Assembly: GCA_003167415.1 (NCBI GenBank)
Contig: PMTF01000022.1
Span: 1 to 64,000 of the forward strand
Origin: Acidimicrobiaceae bacterium
GTDB taxonomy: Bacteria; Actinomycetota; Acidimicrobiia; Acidimicrobiales; RAAP-2
Reading direction: 5' to 3'
DNA: 64,000 nucleotides
The notes beneath the pieces are model-generated. The model was given only the letters and a program-made list of their open reading frames with translations. It was not told where the DNA came from and searched no databases. Made by a program: the position numbers and the translations under genes. This document shows positions 37,502 through 52,314 of the stretch, one piece after another; the first letter of the stretch is position 1; each line of letters starts with the position of its first letter.

Positions 37502-39589
37502 TTACGCGCCAGTGGCCTTGGCCACGATCTCCTTCGAAATCGCGTCAGGTACTTCAGCGTAGGAATGGAACTGCATGGTGTACGTCGCTCTCCCTTGAGT
37601 GCGAGAACGCAGGTCAGTAGCGTAGCCGAACATGTCGGCCAGCGGCACAAGTGCCCGAATCGCCTGACTATTGCCATTCTGATCCATGCCCTCGACGCGT
37701 CCGCGACGAGACGAAAGGTCGCCGATGACGTCGCCCATGTAGTCCTCGGGCGTCACGACCTCGACGGCCATGATCGGCTCGAGCAACACCGGGCTGGCGA
37801 GGCGCGCGGCCTTCTTCACGGCGATCGATCCGGCGATCTTGAAGGCCATCTCCGAGGAGTCGACGTCGTGGTACGAACCGTACGTCAACCTCACGCGCAC
37901 GTCGACGACCGGATAGCCCGCCAGGACGCCCGAAGTCAACGCCTCAGTGATGCCCTGATTCACCGGCTGGATGTACTCCTTGGGGATCACGCCACCCGAG
38001 GTCTCGTCCACGAACTCGTAGCCCCCACCGGGGCCCGTGGGCTCCAGGGTGATGACGACGTGGCCGTACTGACCCCTACCACCGGTCTGGCGCACGTACT
38101 TCTCTTCGACTTTGGTGACCGTCTTACGAACGGTCTCGCGGTAGGCCACCTGGGGCTTACCGACGTTGGCGTCCACGGCGAATTCGCGCTGCATGCGGTC
38201 GACCAGCACCTCAAGGTGCAGCTCACCCATGCCCGAGATGACGGTCTGGCCGGTCTCTTCGTCGGTGCGCACGCGAAACGTCGGGTCCTCTTCGGAGAGT
38301 GCGTACAACGCGCGACCTAGTTTGTCCTGGTCGGCCTTGGTCTTGGGCTCGACGGCCACGTGGATGACCGGCTCGGGGAAAACCAATGTCTCGAGTTGAA
38401 TCGGCTGGTCGATGGACGAGAGCGTGTCACCCGTCGTCACTTGCTTGAGTCCCACCGCGGCGACGATGTCGCCGGTGCGGATGGTGTCGAGGTCTTCGCG
38501 GTTGTTGGCGTGCATCAGCAGCAGACGTCCGAGACGCTCCTTCTTCATGCCCCTCGTCGTATTGACGACGGTGTCGCCCTTCTCCAAGGTGCCGGAGTAG
38601 ACGCGCAGGTAGGTGAGCTTGCCGACGTAGGGGTCGGTCTGCACCTTGAAGGCCAGGGCCGCGAAGGGCTCATCGTCGGAGGGTTTGCGCTCGATGACCT
38701 CGTCCTTGCCGGGCTTGGTGCCCTGGGTCGGCGGGAGGTCGATCGGGGACGGCAAGAAGTCGACCACGGCGTCGAGCATGGGCTGGACACCCTTGTTTTT
38801 GAAGGCCGAACCGTTGAGGATCGGTACGCACAGTCCCTCCAGCGTCCCGTGGCGCAGGGCGCTTCGGATGTCCTCGACCGAGACGTCGTGACCCTCGAGG
38901 ACCTGTTCCATCAGATGGTCGTCGAAGGTGGTGAGCAGGTCGAGCAGCTTCACGTGGTACTCGGCGGCCTGGGCCTTGTACTCGTCGGGGATCTCGATCA
39001 CTTCGACGCGCTCACCGTGCTCGTCGTGGTGGATCGTCGCGGTCATCGAGCAGATGTCGATGATGCCGAGGTAGCCGCCTTCGGAGCCGATGGGCAGCTG
39101 GATTACGGCCGGAACGCAGTCGAGGCGGTCGGCGATCATGTCGACGCATCGGAAGAAGTCCGCGCCGATGCGGTCCATCTTGTTGACGAAGCAGATGCGC
39201 GGGACGTTGTACTTGTTGGCTTGGCGCCAGACCGTCTCGGTCTGGGGCTCGACGCCGGCGACGGCGTCGAAGACCGCGACCGCGCCGTCGAGGACGCGCA
39301 GCGAGCGCTCGACTTCGACCGTGAAGTCAACGTGGCCGGGCGTGTCGATGATGTTGATGCGGTGGCCGTTCCAGTAGGCGGTCGTGGCGGCCGAGGTGAT
39401 GGTGATCCCGCGCTCTTGTTCTTGGACCATCCAGTCCATCGTGGCGCCGCCGTCGTGGACCTCACCGATCTTGTAGTTCTTGCCGGTGTAAAAGAGGATG
39501 CGCTCGGTCGTGGTCGTCTTGCCGGCGTCAATGTGCGCCATGATCCCAATATTGCGGACCTTGTCCAGGGCGATATCGCGAGCGGTCAT
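37502..39589 (-). CDS. fusA: Elongation factor G
   Basis: EF-G drives translocation and, with RRF, ribosome recycling. I start at ATG 39589 ([19 protein letters not shown]), giving 695 residues; the longer frame extends into rpsG. The G domain has [13 protein letters not shown] (18-30), [23 protein letters not shown] and NKMDR. The translocation loop HGRGQ-like GGRGQYGHV is in domain IV. It lies between rpsG and tuf. Confidence 0.98.
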   Translation of the reverse strand: MTARDIALDKVRNIGIMAHIDAGKTTTTERILFYTGKNYKIGEVHDGGATMDWMVQEQERGITITSAATTAYWNGHRINIIDTPGHVDFTVEVERSLRVLDGAVAVFDAVAGVEPQTETVWRQANKYNVPRICFVNKMDRIGADFFRCVDMIADRLDCVPAVIQLPIGSEGGYLGIIDICSMTATIHHDEHGERVEVIEIPDEYKAQAAEYHVKLLDLLTTFDDHLMEQVLEGHDVSVEDIRSALRHGTLEGLCVPILNGSAFKNKGVQPMLDAVVDFLPSPIDLPPTQGTKPGKDEVIERKPSDDEPFAALAFKVQTDPYVGKLTYLRVYSGTLEKGDTVVNTTRGMKKERLGRLLLMHANNREDLDTIRTGDIVAAVGLKQVTTGDTLSSIDQPIQLETLVFPEPVIHVAVEPKTKADQDKLGRALYALSEEDPTFRVRTDEETGQTVISGMGELHLEVLVDRMQREFAVDANVGKPQVAYRETVRKTVTKVEEKYVRQTGGRGQYGHVVITLEPTGPGGGYEFVDETSGGVIPKEYIQPVNQGITEALTSGVLAGYPVVDVRVRLTYGSYHDVDSSEMAFKIAGSIAVKKAARLASPVLLEPIMAVEVVTPEDYMGDVIGDLSSRRGRVEGMDQNGNSQAIRALVPLADMFGYATDLRSRTQGRATYTMQFHSYAEVPDAISKEIVAKATGA

Positions 39590-39605
39590 TTCGAGCTTTC
39601 TTTGA

Positions 39606-40076
39606 TTACCAGCGGTAGTGCGCGAAGGCCTTGTTGGACTCGGCCATCTTGGCCACGTCCTCACGACGCTTCACTGCAGCACCGACACCGTTACTCGCAT
39701 CAATGATCTCATTGGCGAGCCGCTCGGCCATGGTCTTTTCGCGGCGCTTCTTCGCGAAATCCGTCAACCAGCGGATAGCCAGTGTAGTGGCGCGACGGGG
39801 ACGAACCTCCATCGGCACCTGGTACGTGGTGCCACCGACGCGGCGGCTCTTTACCTCCAACTCCGGTCGAACGTTCTCCAAGGCGCGCTTCAAGGTCGCC
39901 ACGGGATCGGTGCCGGTCTTCTGCTCGACCTGCTCCAAGGCGGTGTAGACGATGCGCTCAGCGATCGTGCGCTTGCCGCGCTCGAGGATCTTGTTGGTGA
40001 GTTGCGTGACGAGGACCGACTTGTAGATCGGGTCGACCGGGACTTCACGACGGAGGGCGGGGCCTTTACGAGGCAT
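39606..40076 (-). CDS. rpsG: 30S ribosomal protein S7
   Basis: S7 organises the 16S rRNA 3' domain and contacts E-site tRNA. The 156-residue product [20 protein letters not shown], with [26 protein letters not shown], is standard. It begins three bases past the rpsL stop. Confidence 0.97.
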   Translation of the reverse strand: MPRKGPALRREVPVDPIYKSVLVTQLTNKILERGKRTIAERIVYTALEQVEQKTGTDPVATLKRALENVRPELEVKSRRVGGTTYQVPMEVRPRRATTLAIRWLTDFAKKRREKTMAERLANEIIDASNGVGAAVKRREDVAKMAESNKAFAHYRW

Positions 40077-40079
40077 TGC

Positions 40080-40451
40080 TTACTTCTCCCTCTTGGCGCC
40101 GTAACGACTACGGGCCTGCTTGCGGTCACGAACCCCCGAGGTGTCGAGCGCGCCGCGGATGATCTTGTAGCGAACGCCCGGGAGGTCCTTCACACGACCG
40201 CCGCGCACCAGGACGATCGAGTGCTCCTGGAGGTTGTGGCCGACGCCCGGGATGTAGGCCGTGACCTCCACGCCCGAGGTGAGACGGACACGAGCGACCT
40301 TGCGAAGGGCCGAGTTCGGCTTCTTCGGGGTTACCGTGTGGACGCGCGTGCACACACCGCGACGCTGCGGGGCCCCCTTCAGGGCTGGCGTCTTGGTCTT
40401 GGAAACCTTGTCCTGTCGACCCTTTCGGACCAACTGTGCAATTGTGGGCAC
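40080..40451 (-). CDS. rpsL: 30S ribosomal protein S12
   Basis: S12 monitors codon-anticodon pairing. I start at GTG 40451 ([13 protein letters not shown]), preceded by AGAGG, giving 123 residues; the longer frame is unlikely. The streptomycin-related loops [13 protein letters not shown] and [23 protein letters not shown] show normal lysine and proline residues. It leads the str operon. Confidence 0.97.
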   Translation of the reverse strand: MPTIAQLVRKGRQDKVSKTKTPALKGAPQRRGVCTRVHTVTPKKPNSALRKVARVRLTSGVEVTAYIPGVGHNLQEHSIVLVRGGRVKDLPGVRYKIIRGALDTSGVRDRKQARSRYGAKREK

Positions 40452-40518
40452 GCAGAAAACCTCTTCTATTTGAACTTCGTTGCTGGAGCGTGCCAGAGAC
40501 TTCGCACGCGGACTATCA

Positions 40519-40548
40519 ATCCTACGACAAAACACCCTCGAACGGCAA
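40519..40548 (-). promoter_or_regulatory. Promoter of the str operon (rpsL)
   Basis: Minus strand: TTGCCG (40548-40543), 18-base spacer, TAGGAT (40524-40519). It is about 70 bases before rpsL and just after the rpoC hairpin. Confidence 0.6.
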
Positions 40549-40579
40549 GCCAGCCGGGCCGATGAAGGCTCCGGCTGAC
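40549..40579 (-). terminator. Hairpin downstream of rpoC
   Basis: A nine-base stem (GTCAGCCGG with CCGGCTGGC, one G-T pair) lies seven bases beyond the rpoC stop. No T tract follows. It may be a partial terminator ahead of the rpsL promoter. Confidence 0.45.
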
Positions 40580-40585
40580 CTCGCG

Positions 40586-44613
<4,028 letters not shown>

Positions 44614-44617
<4 letters not shown>

Positions 44618-47600
44618 GACAACTTCCTTTCGGCGGCGCGTCGAGCGTCCTCTTCGTCAGATCCGCGCTCCGGTCGACTGATGTCGATACCGAGCTCGCG
44701 GGTGACCGAGAAGAAGTCCTCTTCGGTGTCGGCCAGGTCCACGTGGGCCCCGACCTTGTCGCGCACCTCTACGTTCAAACAGAGTGATTGCATTTCTTTG
44801 ATGAGTACCTTGAAGGACTCCGGGATACCGGGCTCGGGCAGGTTCTGGCCCTTGACGATCGCTTCGTACGCGCGCTCGCGGCCCTTCATGTCGTCGGACT
44901 TGACGGTGAGCAGTTCCTGGAGCGCGTAGGCCGCGCCGTAGGCCTCGAGGGCCCAAACTTCCATCTCCCCGAAACGCTGACCACCGAACTGGGCCTTGCC
45001 ACCGAGTGGCTGGGCGGTGATCATCGAGTACGGGCCGGTCGAGCGGGCGTGGATCTTGTCGTCGACCATGTGGGCCAGCTTCAAGATGTAGGCGTAGCCC
45101 ACCGAGATCGGGCGGTCGTAAACCTCACCGGTGCGACCGTTGTAGAGCGTGACCTTGCCGTCGTTGTCCCCGGCTAGAAGGCGCTTGCCGTTTTGACCGT
45201 CGACGTTGAGCGTGGCGAAGGTCTGTTGGATCGTCGGCTTGTCCTTGGCCCGTTCGGTCTCGTCCCAGTGCGCGCCGTCGAAGGACGGGGTCGCCACGTA
45301 GACGGCCGGTTCGGTGCGCGGACGGGTCTTGCGGTACGGACGCGTGGCGGCGTCGGCCTGGTCGGCGTGTCCCGAGGTACCGACCGTCGAGTTGACCTCG
45401 ATGCCGGCCCAGCCGTGACGCGCCGCGTAGCCGAGGTGACTCTCGAGCACCTGGCCCACGTTCATTCGACTGGGAACCCCGAGCGGGCTCAAGATGATGT
45501 CGACCGGCGTGCCGTCGGACATGAAAGGCATGTCCTCTTCGGGCAGGATCTTGGAGATGACGCCCTTGTTGCCGTGGCGGCCGGCGAGCTTGTCGCCCTC
45601 GCTGATCTTGCGCTTCTGGGCCACGTAGACCTTCACCAGCTGGTTGACGCCGGGCTGCATCTCGTGGTCTTCGTCACGGCTGTAGACCTTGACGTCGATG
45701 ACCTTGCCGGACTCACCGTGGGGAACCTTCAGCGAGGTGTCGCGCACTTCGCGGGCCTTCTCACCGAAAATCGCGCGCAACAGTCGCTCTTCGGGCGACT
45801 GCTCAGTCTCACCCTTGGGCGTGACCTTGCCCACGAGGATGTCGCCCGGCTCGACTTCGGCGCCGATGCGCACGATGCCGAGGTCGTCCAAGTCCGCGAG
45901 GATGTCATCAGGCAGGTTCGGGATGTCCCGAGTGATCTCTTCGGCACCGAGCTTGGTGTCGCGAGCGTCGATCTCGTACTCCTTCACGTGGATCGACGTC
46001 AAGACGTCGTCACGAACGAGACGCTCGTTCAAGATGATGGCGTCTTCGTAGTTGTAGCCCTCCCACGGCATGTAGGCGACGAGCAGGTTCTTGCCGAGCG
46101 CGAGCTCGCCGTTGAACGTGCTGGTGCCGTCGGCCAAGAGGTCGCCATCTTTGACCGTCTCACCTCCGAAGACCAACGGCTTCTGGTTGATCGACGTGTC
46201 CTGGTTGGAACGGCGGAACTTGTTGAGGTTGTACTGCTTCTTGCCGAGCGCGTTGCCGTAGCGGTCGGTGACGTCTTTGTCGTACTCGACGACGATGCGG
46301 TCACCGGACACGAGCTTCACGACGCCGTCACCTTCGGCGATCAGTACGTCGCCGGAGTCGAGCGCGGCGCGCGCCTCCATGCCGGTACCGACGAACGGCG
46401 CCTCGGGCATGATGAGCGGCACGGCCTGCTTTTGCATGTTGGCGCCCATGAGTGCGCGCTGGGCGTCGTCGTGCTCGACGAAGGGAATCAACGACGTCGC
46501 GACCGAGATGATCTGCTTGGTCGACACGTCCATCAACTCGACTTCGTCGGGCTTGACGAAGTCGATCTCCGAAGTGGTCGAGGACGACTTGTTCGACGAG
46601 CCGACGCGCAGTCCGGTGCCGACGGGACCACGACGCACGAGCACGCGCTCGGCACGAATGACGCCCTTCTCGTCGATTTCGGTGTTGGCCTGGGCGATGA
46701 CGAAACGCTCTTCTTCGTCGGCGGTGAAGTACTTGATCTCACCGGTGACCTTGCCCGACGTGACCACGCGGTACGGCGTCTCGATGAAGCCGTACTCGTT
46801 GATGCGCGCGTAGTTGGCGAGGTAGCCGATGAGTCCGACGTTCGGGCCTTCGGGCGTCTCGATGGGGCACATGCGTCCGTAGTGCGAGGAGTGCACGTCC
46901 CGGACTTCGAGGCCGGCGCGCTCACGTGACAGACCACCTGGTCCCAGGGCCGAGAGACGACGCTTGTGCGTGAGACCGGATAGCGGGTTGTTCTGGTCCA
47001 TGAACTGGCTGAGCTGAGACGTCGCGAAGAATTCCTTGATCGCCGACATCACGGGACGGATGTTGATGAGCGTCTGGGGCGCGATCGCTTCGACGTCCTG
47101 GGTGTTCATGCGCTCGCGCACGACGCGCTCCATACGTGAGAGTCCGGTGCGTAGGGCGTTCTGGATCAGTTCGCCCACGCTACGGATGCGGCGGTTCGCG
47201 AAGTGGTCCTGGTCGTCGATGTGGTACGTGGTCTCCTTGGCGGTGCGGTCGCGCGCCAGGTTCAACAGATACGTCGCGGTGGCCAACACCTCGGCCTTGG
47301 AGAGCACGTGCATCGAGGTGTTCGGACGCTCCAGCAGATCGCCGAAGAGTTCGACGTTCTTGGCGACCTCGTCACCGAGCTTGCGGTCGAGCTTGTAGCG
47401 GCCCACGCGGCTGAGGTCGTAGCGCTTCTCGGAGAAGAACGCGCCCTCGAAGTACTGACGGGCCGCTTCGATGGTCTGTACTTCGCCGGGACGCGCGCGT
47501 CGGTAGATCTCGAGCCACGCGGTCTCTTGGCTGGCGCGCAGGAAGTTCTCGGGCGTGTCCTCAAGGTTGTACTTGTCCATGTGCTTGGCGATCTCGAGGT

Positions 47601-48297
47601 GCGCCTTCTTCCAGTCCGCGTGGAACTGGTCTTCGAGGAAGTCGAAGTGGGCGACGAACTTCTCGAAGAACGCTTCGTCCATGACGGTGTCGAGTGCGCG
47701 CAGCAAGGTGAAGATCGAAATACGACGCTTGCGCGCAATGCGCGCACCGGCGTTAGCGGCTTTGTTCTTCTTCTCTTCCAAGTCGACCTGGAGCCACTCA
47801 CCGCGGCTCGGGTGGATCGTTCCTTCGAAGGCGACCTTCTCGTCCTTGCCGGGCTGGAACAACACGCCCGGTGAACGCACGAGCTGGCTGACCACGACAC
47901 GCTCGGTGCCGTTGATGATGAACGTTCCCTGTTCGGTCATGATCGGGAAGTCGCCCATGAAGACGGTCTGCTCTTTGATCTCGCCGGTCTCACTGTTAAG
48001 GAAGCGCGCGCGAACGAAGATCGGCTGGGAGTACGTGGTGGCGCGCTGACGGCACTCTTCCACGGTGAACTTCGGCGGACTTTTTAGGTCCGCGTCGTCG
48101 GGGTCGAACTCCAGTTCGAGTGAGAGTCGACCGGTGAAGTCCGTAATCGGCGAGATGGCCTCGAAGGCTTCACGCAGACCCTGCTTCATGAACAGGTCGA
48201 AACTGTCTCGCTGAATTTCGAGAAGGTTAGGCAAGGGGTGAGCTTCACCGAGTGCCGAGAAGTTAAATCGCTCTGGGCTAGTGGACCGAGACGTCAA
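44614..48297 (-). CDS. rpoB: RNA polymerase subunit beta (TTG start)
   Basis: RpoB is the second large catalytic subunit. The 1227 residues include the rifampicin pocket ([30 protein letters not shown]), where the usual Asp, His and Ser positions are wild-type, and late blocks such as [17 protein letters not shown]. No ATG or GTG is near the expected N-terminus; a TTG at 48297 is eight bases after GGAGG and gives [14 protein letters not shown]. Two promoters are recognisable in the 280-base gap from rplL. Confidence 0.98.
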
Positions 48298-48404
48298 CGG
48301 TCTATCCTCCGTGTTGGTGGGTGATTACTGAGGGCATATGCCGGGAACACGTACAAAACGGCGTCAGGGGATGACAAAGTTAGGTGCAAGGACACGGTCA
48401 TTCA

Positions 48405-48434
48405 ACTCTAGCGGTTGAATCGGGGTATGCGCAA
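48405..48434 (-). promoter_or_regulatory. rpoB proximal promoter (putative)
   Basis: Minus strand: TTGCGC (48434-48429), 18-base spacer, TAGAGT (48410-48405). The -10 lies in a TTCAAC/GTTGAA dyad. This would give a 5' leader of about 100 bases before rpoB. Confidence 0.5.
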
Positions 48435-48484
48435 CTGGCGCTCCTCCCTTTTGGAGACGCGCGGCCGTAAGAACGGTTGCGGTA

Positions 48485-48513
48485 ACCCTAGGCACGTTCC
48501 GGCTCAAGGTCAA
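48485..48513 (-). promoter_or_regulatory. rpoB distal promoter (putative)
   Basis: Minus strand: TTGACC (48513-48508), 17-base spacer, TAGGGT (48490-48485), immediately after the rplL terminator. It is the better match of the two candidate rpoB promoters. Confidence 0.6.
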
Positions 48514-48521
48514 GTACACCC

Positions 48522-48559
48522 GGAAAGAAAATGTCCCGGCCGACTTCTCGGCCGGGACA
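48522..48559 (-). terminator. Rho-independent terminator after rplL
   Basis: A perfect 12-base stem (48532-48543 with 48548-48559) closes a four-base loop, then TTTTCTTTCC follows on the minus strand. It is the clearest intrinsic terminator in the window and probably attenuates rplJL transcripts before rpoBC. Confidence 0.85.
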
Positions 48560-48578
48560 CTTCTCTAAAAGCCTTTAA

Positions 48579-48974
48579 TTACTTGACTTCTACCGTCGCG
48601 CCGGCCGCTTCGAGCGAAGCCTTGGCCTTGTCGGCGTCGGCCTTGGAGACCTTCTCGAGCACGGGCTTGGGGGCACCGTCGACGAGGTCCTTCGCTTCCT
48701 TGAGCCCCAGGCTGGTGAGTGCGCGCACTTCCTTGATCACCTGGATCTTCTTGTCGCCACCGGCCGTCAAGATGACGTCGTAGTCGCTCTTCTCGTCGGC
48801 TGCCGGAGCGTCGGCAGCTCCGCCACCGGCGGCGACCGGAGCGGCCACTGCGGCCGGGGCCGCGGCGGTGACGCCGAACTTCTCTTCGAACTCCTTCAAC
48901 AACTCGCTCAGATCAATGACGGAAAGCTCTGCGATGCCGTCAAGGATTTGTTCCTTGGTCAATGTTGCAGCCAT
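48579..48974 (-). CDS. rplL: 50S ribosomal protein L7/L12
   Basis: L7/L12 forms the flexible stalk that recruits translation GTPases. The 131 residues have the N-terminal dimer domain ([26 protein letters not shown]), an Ala-rich hinge, and the C-terminal [24 protein letters not shown] and [17 protein letters not shown] strong terminator follows its stop. Confidence 0.97.
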   Translation of the reverse strand: MAATLTKEQILDGIAELSVIDLSELLKEFEEKFGVTAAAPAAVAAPVAAGGGAADAPAADEKSDYDVILTAGGDKKIQVIKEVRALTSLGLKEAKDLVDGAPKPVLEKVSKADADKAKASLEAAGATVEVK

Positions 48975-49010
48975 GGTGATTCCTCTCTTCTTCGTACTTC
49001 GTGGACTTGG

Positions 49011-49778
49011 TTATTCGGCCGGTTCGACCGCGGCGTCCTCGACGGGCGCCTCGGTAGCTTCAGCCTCGGGCTCGGCCGCGGGGGCCTCCTCCTCGACCTG
49101 GACTTCAGCCTCGGGCTCGGCCGCGAGGGCCTCCTCCTCGGCTGCGACCTCCGCGACGGGAGTCGCGTCGTCGTCGCTCGCTGCCGAAGCAGCTTCCTCG
49201 ACCCCGGCCGGAGTCTCGGCGACCTCTTCGACCTCGACCGCAGCCGGGGCGGCGACGCCGCCCTTGCTCTCGATCAAGGCCGACAGGCCGTAGGCGAAGT
49301 TTTGCGGGACGGCCTTCAAGAGGCCGGCCAAGGTGCGAAGCGGCGAGGCCAAGAGGCCCGCGATCTGGGCCAAGAGCACGTCGCGGCTCGGCAGGTCGGC
49401 CAAGGCGCTGAGATCGCTCTTCGAAAGGGGCTTGCCGTCGACGACGCCGCCCTTAACGATCAACTTCGGGGACTCGCGGGCGAAGTCGCGCAGGGCCTTG
49501 GCCACGGCCGAGACGTCGCCGTCGACGAAGGCGATGGCGGTCGGGCCGACGAGGAACTCCGCGAGTGACTCCACGTCGGTACCGGCGATGGCGCGAAGAA
49601 CGAGCGTGTTCTTGAAGACCTTGTAGTCCGCGCCCAACGTGCGCAGTTGGCGGCGAAGGGTTGAGATCTGGGCCACGGTGAGGCCGCGGTACTCGGTGAC
49701 GACGGCGGTCGTCGAATGCGAGATACGGGTCTTGACCTCGTCGATGGTGGCGACCTTGGCTGGCTGAACCTTGCTCAT
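49011..49778 (-). CDS. rplJ: 50S ribosomal protein L10 with acidic tail
   Basis: L10 anchors the L7/L12 dimers. I start at ATG 49778 (MSKVQPAKVATIDEVK) with AAGGAG upstream, giving 255 residues. The normal L10 domain ends near residue 172; the remainder is an Ala/Glu/Pro/Val acidic tail containing a repeated EEEA.AAEPEAE unit. L10 is usually 165-180 residues. The gene follows a typical L10 leader and precedes rplL by 36 bases. Confidence 0.95.
   Translation of the reverse strand: MSKVQPAKVATIDEVKTRISHSTTAVVTEYRGLTVAQISTLRRQLRTLGADYKVFKNTLVLRAIAGTDVESLAEFLVGPTAIAFVDGDVSAVAKALRDFARESPKLIVKGGVVDGKPLSKSDLSALADLPSRDVLLAQIAGLLASPLRTLAGLLKAVPQNFAYGLSALIESKGGVAAPAAVEVEEVAETPAGVEEAASAASDDDATPVAEVAAEEEALAAEPEAEVQVEEEAPAAEPEAEATEAPVEDAAVEPAE
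49058..49140. repeat. 45-bp-spaced direct repeat in the rplJ tail
   Basis: The 38 bases at 49058-49095 recur at 49103-49140 with one mismatch. The 45-base period is 15 codons, so copy-number change would keep the frame. It encodes the repeated EEEA-AAEPEAE part of the tail. Confidence 0.8.
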
Positions 49779-49801
49779 ACTGCTCCTTCGCCGGATACCG
49801 C

Positions 49802-49905
49802 CCGGTTCGGGCCGGGACATCCAAGCGAACGAGTCTCCTGCGAGACTCGAACTCCTCGTCAGGCGGACCACTGGCCCTTATGGGTTTCCCCACCGGATGT
49901 CTTCG
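49802..49905 (-). ncRNA. L10 (rplJ) leader RNA
   Basis: The 5' leader of rplJ has a long-range closing helix, GACATCC (49901-49895) with GGATGTC (49822-49816), and inside it a six-base GAGTCT/AGACTC hairpin. A CCGG hairpin lies beyond, near the gene. Position and architecture match the L10(L12)4-binding leader known from many bacteria. Excess L10-L7/L12 would bind it and repress translation. Confidence 0.7.
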
Positions 49906-49948
49906 GCGTTCTTTTCAAATCTGTGGCACAGGTTTCGTGCGGATATAC

Positions 49949-49977
49949 ATCCTACGGGCGAGGCTCGGCCTCGTCAA
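49949..49977 (-). promoter_or_regulatory. Promoter of rplJL
   Basis: Minus strand: TTGACG (49977-49972), 17-base spacer, TAGGAT (49954-49949). It sits between rplA and the L10 leader. A CGAGGC/GCCTCG inverted repeat lies in the spacer. Confidence 0.7.
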
Positions 49978-49983
49978 AACGCT

Positions 49984-50700
49984 CTAGGCCGGAACCGCCA
50001 CTTCTTCAACGTCCTTCACCCGAGCCGGATCGACTTTGACGCCGGGTCCCATGGTTGATGAGACCGTGATGCTCATGATGTAGCGACCCTTGGCGCTGGC
50101 CGGCTTCACGCGCAAGACCTCGTCGACGACAGCGCGGACGTTCTTAATCAGGTCGTCACGGCTGAAGCTGACCTTGCCGACGCGAAGTTGCACGTTGCCG
50201 ATCTTGTCGGTGCGGTACTCCACACGCCCGCCCTTGAACTCGATGACGGCCTTGGCGACGTCCATCGTGACGGTGCCGGTCTTGGGGTTGGGCATCAGAC
50301 CGCGCGGTCCGAGCACTCGACCGAGACCACCGACCTGACCCATCAGGTCCGGGGTCGCGATGGCGACGTCGAAGTCGAGGAATCCTCCAGCGACCTTGGC
50401 CACCAAGTCCTCGGCGCCCACCTCGTCGGCTCCGGCGTCACGCGCGGCCTGAGCCGCCTCGCCGGCGGCGAAGACCGCGACGCGGTTCGTCTTGCCGGTG
50501 CCCGCGGGCAGCGACAGCGTGCCGCGCACGATCTGCTCGGCGCGGCGCGGGTCAACGCCCAGTCGAATCGCCAGCTCGACGGTCTCGTCAAACTTGGCCG
50601 TGGAAAGCGCCTTCACCTTTTCTACGGCCTCGGTGACGCTGAGAAGTTCCTCGCGGTCCACCTGGGCCAGGGCGTTGCGGTAGTTCTTGCCGTGCTTCAT
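49984..50700 (-). CDS. rplA: 50S ribosomal protein L1
   Basis: L1 forms the mobile stalk that helps tRNA leave the E site and, in other bacteria, autoregulates rplKA. The 238 residues contain [23 protein letters not shown] and [12 protein letters not shown]. It begins seven bases after rplK. Confidence 0.97.
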   Translation of the reverse strand: MKHGKNYRNALAQVDREELLSVTEAVEKVKALSTAKFDETVELAIRLGVDPRRAEQIVRGTLSLPAGTGKTNRVAVFAAGEAAQAARDAGADEVGAEDLVAKVAGGFLDFDVAIATPDLMGQVGGLGRVLGPRGLMPNPKTGTVTMDVAKAVIEFKGGRVEYRTDKIGNVQLRVGKVSFSRDDLIKNVRAVVDEVLRVKPASAKGRYIMSITVSSTMGPGVKVDPARVKDVEEVAVPA

Positions 50701-50707
50701 GTCTCTC

Positions 50708-51133
50708 CTAGCTCGCGACCGAGATGCCCATCGAACGCGCGGTGCCCGCTACCTGGAGCTTCGCCATTTCGATGTCATCGGTGTTGAGGTCCTTCAGTTT
50801 GGTCTTGGCGATCTCTTCGATCTGGTCCATTGTCACCGACGCCACGACTTCGCGGCCGGCCAGGTGCGCGCCCTTGGGGACTCCGGCCGCCTGGCGCAGC
50901 AGCACCGGCGTCGGCGGGGTCTTCAAGATGAACGAGAAGGAGCGGTCGTCGTAGATGGTGATGTCGACCGGAATGACCGTGCCCTTCATCGACTCGGTCG
51001 CCGCGTTGTACTGCTTGCAAAACTCCATGGTCTGAATGCCGTGCGGTCCAAGGGCGGTGCCGACCGGCGGGGCGGGCGTAGCGCCGCCCGCTTCCAGCTG
51101 GATCTTGACGACTGCGACAATCTTCTTAGCCAT
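50708..51133 (-). CDS. rplK: 50S ribosomal protein L11
   Basis: L11 forms the GTPase-associated centre and is the thiopeptide target region. The 141 residues include [21 protein letters not shown] and the C-domain TGNR-like [18 protein letters not shown]. It lies about 20 bases beyond nusG. Confidence 0.97.
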   Translation of the reverse strand: MAKKIVAVVKIQLEAGGATPAPPVGTALGPHGIQTMEFCKQYNAATESMKGTVIPVDITIYDDRSFSFILKTPPTPVLLRQAAGVPKGAHLAGREVVASVTMDQIEEIAKTKLKDLNTDDIEMAKLQVAGTARSMGISVAS

Positions 51134-51152
51134 GGTTCTCTCCTTAGGCGAT

Positions 51153-51818
51153 CTAGAGCTTGGTGACCTGGGTGAAATCGAGCTCCACCGGGGTCTCTCG
51201 TCCGAATATGTCCACCAGCACCTTGACCTTCAACTGGTCCTCGTTGATCTCAGCCACGTGGCCCGAGAACGTGGCGAAGGGCCCGGTCTTGATCTGCACG
51301 GTGTCGTTCACTTCGAATTCGTGCGTCGGCATGCGACGCTTGGCGGGCGCGACTTCGACGCCCTCGACGTGCGGTCGAATGATGTTGTCGACCTCCCGGC
51401 GCGTCAGCGCCGTCGGGCGAGTCTTTTCGGCCCCCACGAAACCGGTGACGCCGGGTGTCGAGCCGATGACGTAGAAGATCTCGGGGTCCGGCTCGCAGCG
51501 AATCAGGAGGTAACTCGGGAACATCCGCTTGGAAACGGTGACCTTCTTGCCGGACTTGAACTCGGTGACGTCCTCTTCAGGCAGGTAGATCTCGTAGATC
51601 TGCTCCTCGAGCTCGCGGCTCTTGATGATGTTGCGCAGGGCGCCGATGACCTTTTGCTCGTGACCGGCGAAGGTGTGCACGATGTACCAACGACCGGGTC
51701 GGTCGAAGGCGCTCTCGGCGACGGGCTCCTCGAAGTCCTCGTCGAGGATGGTGATCTCGCGGATCTCTCCGTCGAGCACGACTTCTTCTTCTGTTACTGG
51801 GGTCTCAATATCGCTCAT
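51153..51818 (-). CDS. nusG: Transcription termination/antitermination protein NusG
   Basis: NusG binds RNA polymerase and couples it to the ribosome or Rho. The 221 residues include an acidic extension of about 40 residues, then [19 protein letters not shown], and a C-terminal KOW domain ([22 protein letters not shown]). The acidic extension is common in actinobacteria. It follows secE by seven bases. Confidence 0.97.
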   Translation of the reverse strand: MSDIETPVTEEEVVLDGEIREITILDEDFEEPVAESAFDRPGRWYIVHTFAGHEQKVIGALRNIIKSRELEEQIYEIYLPEEDVTEFKSGKKVTVSKRMFPSYLLIRCEPDPEIFYVIGSTPGVTGFVGAEKTRPTALTRREVDNIIRPHVEGVEVAPAKRRMPTHEFEVNDTVQIKTGPFATFSGHVAEINEDQLKVKVLVDIFGRETPVELDFTQVTKL

Positions 51819-51825
51819 GGTCGCC

Positions 51826-52122
51826 TTACTTCTGGAAGAGGAACGTGACGAACTTGGAGAAGCCGTAGCCGAGTCCGAAGATGAGTGAGGTCATGAAGAC
51901 CAGGACGAAGAACACGATCAGGGTGTAGTTGATGACCTCGGGACGGGTGGGCCAGGAGACCTGGCGCATCTCTTCTCGGATCTCGCGGAAGAACTGGCGC
52001 GGACCGGTGCGCTGGCGACGGCGGCGCTGGACGTCCTGCGTTGACGTGCGACGAGGCGCGGGGGTGCCGTCGGCGCCCACCTGACCCTGTCGCTGCATCA
52101 TTCGCTTCTGTTCGCGGTTCAT
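51826..52122 (-). CDS. secE: Preprotein translocase subunit SecE
   Basis: SecE clamps the SecY channel. The 98-residue protein has a basic cytosolic N-terminal half (RRTSTQDVQRRRRQR), the amphipathic FFREIREEMRQVSWPTRPEV segment and a single C-terminal membrane helix (TLIVFFVLVFMTSLIFGLGY). tRNA-Trp lies 50 bases upstream. Confidence 0.95.
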   Translation of the reverse strand: MNREQKRMMQRQGQVGADGTPAPRRTSTQDVQRRRRQRTGPRQFFREIREEMRQVSWPTRPEVINYTLIVFFVLVFMTSLIFGLGYGFSKFVTFLFQK

Positions 52123-52171
52123 CTCACGTCTCTCGTTCGCACTTCATATTCCACCGAAGAAACTCTTCGCG

Positions 52172-52244
52172 CAGGGCAGGAGGGACTCGAACCCCCAACC
52201 ACCGGTTTTGGAGACCGGTGCTCTACCAATTGAGCCACTGCCCT
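52172..52244 (-). tRNA. tRNA-Trp (CCA)
   Basis: A 73-base cloverleaf with acceptor AGGGCAG/CTGCCCT, D-arm, anticodon loop CTCCAAA (anticodon CCA), T-loop GGTTCGAGTCC and discriminator G. CCA is not encoded. It is in the order tRNA-Trp, secE, nusG. Confidence 0.95.
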
Positions 52245-52314
52245 TCGTGACGACAGTCACAACGTGACTGAGGCCGTAGGGAAGAAGAATCTTACCATCC
52301 TCCCCGAGGGGCTC

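Noticed and set aside
45193-46929. Very long frame antisense to rpoB
   Set aside because: It is 578 codons but matches the codon-bias shadow of rpoB and has Asp/Val/Arg repetitive composition.
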